From the NCBI GenBank assembly GCA_016193385.1, contig JACPSF010000352.1:1-6037 (forward strand): a stretch of DNA of 6,037 nt. Reading direction: 5' to 3'. Below are positions 5,461 through 6,037 of the stretch, piece by piece. How positions within the stretch are numbered: the stretch's first letter is position 1; each line of letters begins with the position of its first letter. This DNA is from Deltaproteobacteria bacterium. Its GTDB lineage: Bacteria > Desulfobacterota_B > Binatia > UBA9968. The notes beneath the pieces were generated by a model. The model made no database searches and was not told where the DNA came from. It worked only from the letters and a program-made list of their open reading frames with translations. Made by a program: the position numbers and the translations under genes.

Positions 5461-6037
5461 AATGTCCTGATGCCGTTGCCTTCACACGGAGCGGACGGGG
5501 ACAGGGGAGGGGATCTGTTTCAGAAGGATACCTCGCAGGGCACGGAGGATTGAAGAAGAACTGCAGAAGAGCCAAGAGCGGACCCCTTCACATCTATCAG
5601 ATTTGGAGATCAATTCGCTGATGGTGCGGCCCGAAGGCGAGGGCGTGGCGGCGGTGGATGTGAGAGTGGTCAAAAGATGATGGGCTGGCCTCCGCCTTCC
5701 ACCGCTTTATTAAAGGAAAGAAAATAAGTCAATACGAATGCCGGACCCCAAAGGCTAATGCCGAATGGATAGCTTCATATCGTGTTTGAAGAAAAGCAAA
5801 AGACCGAGTGCCCTATACCGCTCACGAAAAGAATCCAAGGTAGCAGAAACCAGAGAACGGCAAGTGCACTCGGGATCAGAGTGATGCCGATGACTATTAC
5901 TGCAAGCATGAAGAGAATCCACAGCAGATCCATCTGACAGAACCGGTCCGTATTTTTCCACCACACAATCAGGGCTGTCAACCAGCCAGAGATTTGGCTT
6001 GGGTTTCGGCCAAACTGAGAGTAAAATTGCGACTATT
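5461..6037. other. Gene-poor tail, 577 bases, with one possible coding remnant
   Basis: No gene with a good start, ribosome site and recognisable product is visible. On the plus strand a frame is open from 5471 to the TGA at 5678-5680. Its last 45 or so codons read like protein (IEEELQKSQERTP, then LEINSLMVRPEGEG and a valine-rich end), and codons around 5620-5670 mostly end in G or C. It has no usable start upstream and no family I recognise, so it may be the tail of a decayed gene or chance. From 5681 to about 5770 nothing is evident. I see no tRNA, terminator or mobile-element ends in this stretch. Confidence 0.4.
5775..5933 (-). CDS. Possible small membrane protein, 52 residues
   Basis: From the ATG at 5933 the minus strand encodes MDLLWILFMLAVIVIGITLI, then a short proline-serine turn and a second hydrophobic stretch to about residue 42, ending in a polar tail. 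Two membrane-spanning helices with a tight turn would fit a small inner-membrane protein. Against it: there is no Shine-Dalgarno site before this ATG or before the upstream TTG at 5981, no family is recognised, and hydrophobic frames of this length can arise by chance. It has no obvious partner gene. Confidence 0.25.
   Translation of the reverse strand: MDLLWILFMLAVIVIGITLIPSALAVLWFLLPWILFVSGIGHSVFCFSSNTI

Noticed and set aside
4197..5505. CGGGGACAGG occurring at 4197-4206 and 5496-5505 as flanking repeats or element ends around the hypothetical gene and toxin-antitoxin module
   Set aside because: A 10-base match is expected by chance several times in a window of this size, and the match does not extend beyond the decamer.
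1..6037. CRISPR array, tRNA or rRNA genes, insertion-sequence transposase
   Set aside because: I looked for regularly spaced repeats, T-loop-like GTTCGAATC motifs and transposase-like frames and saw none.

Overview
The window looks like a fragment of a free-living, moderately GC-rich bacterium. The combination of a hydantoinase B family enzyme with periplasmic solute-binding proteins is common in soil and sediment lineages such as Rokubacteria, Tectomicrobia and Desulfobacterota-like groups. That placement is an inference from gene content and protein style; no rRNA or tRNA gene is visible to fix it.

Layout. (1) 1-630 (+) is the C-terminal third or so of a hydantoinase B/oxoprolinase family protein, entering from the left edge. 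(2) 703-1737 and 1870-2910 (+) are two tandem, paralogous periplasmic ABC-transporter substrate-binding proteins. They are about 70% identical in the mature part, align without gaps, and share the same GGGAGG + 6 nt translation start arrangement. No permease or ATPase follows within the window. (3) About 2990-3110 (-) is a small remnant of the C-terminal end of an AMP-forming acyl-CoA synthetase (ANL superfamily), cut off from the rest of its gene. (4) 3167-4126 (+) is mnmA (tRNA 2-thiouridylase), with its P-loop and both cysteines intact but about 24 residues missing just before the TPNPD motif. (5) 4277-4618 (-) is a 113-residue protein I do not recognise. (6) 4884-5159 and 5149-5460 (+) form a toxin-first type II toxin-antitoxin module of the HigB/HigA kind, overlapping by 11 nt. 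(7) 5461-6037 has no convincing gene; it holds a possible coding remnant and a possible small membrane ORF on the minus strand.

How it fits together. The left half reads as one transport and catabolism cluster: hydantoinase-type hydrolase plus two solute receptors, possibly for a related nitrogenous or organic ligand. The right half, from about 2.95 kb on, is a patchwork: a stranded gene tail, a shortened housekeeping gene, an orphan gene, an addiction module and gene-poor DNA. This suggests a junction prone to rearrangement. I did not find a clearly new multi-gene system. The items most worth a second look are the shortened MnmA, the 99-nt near-identical tract between the two binding-protein genes, and the stranded acyl-CoA synthetase tail.
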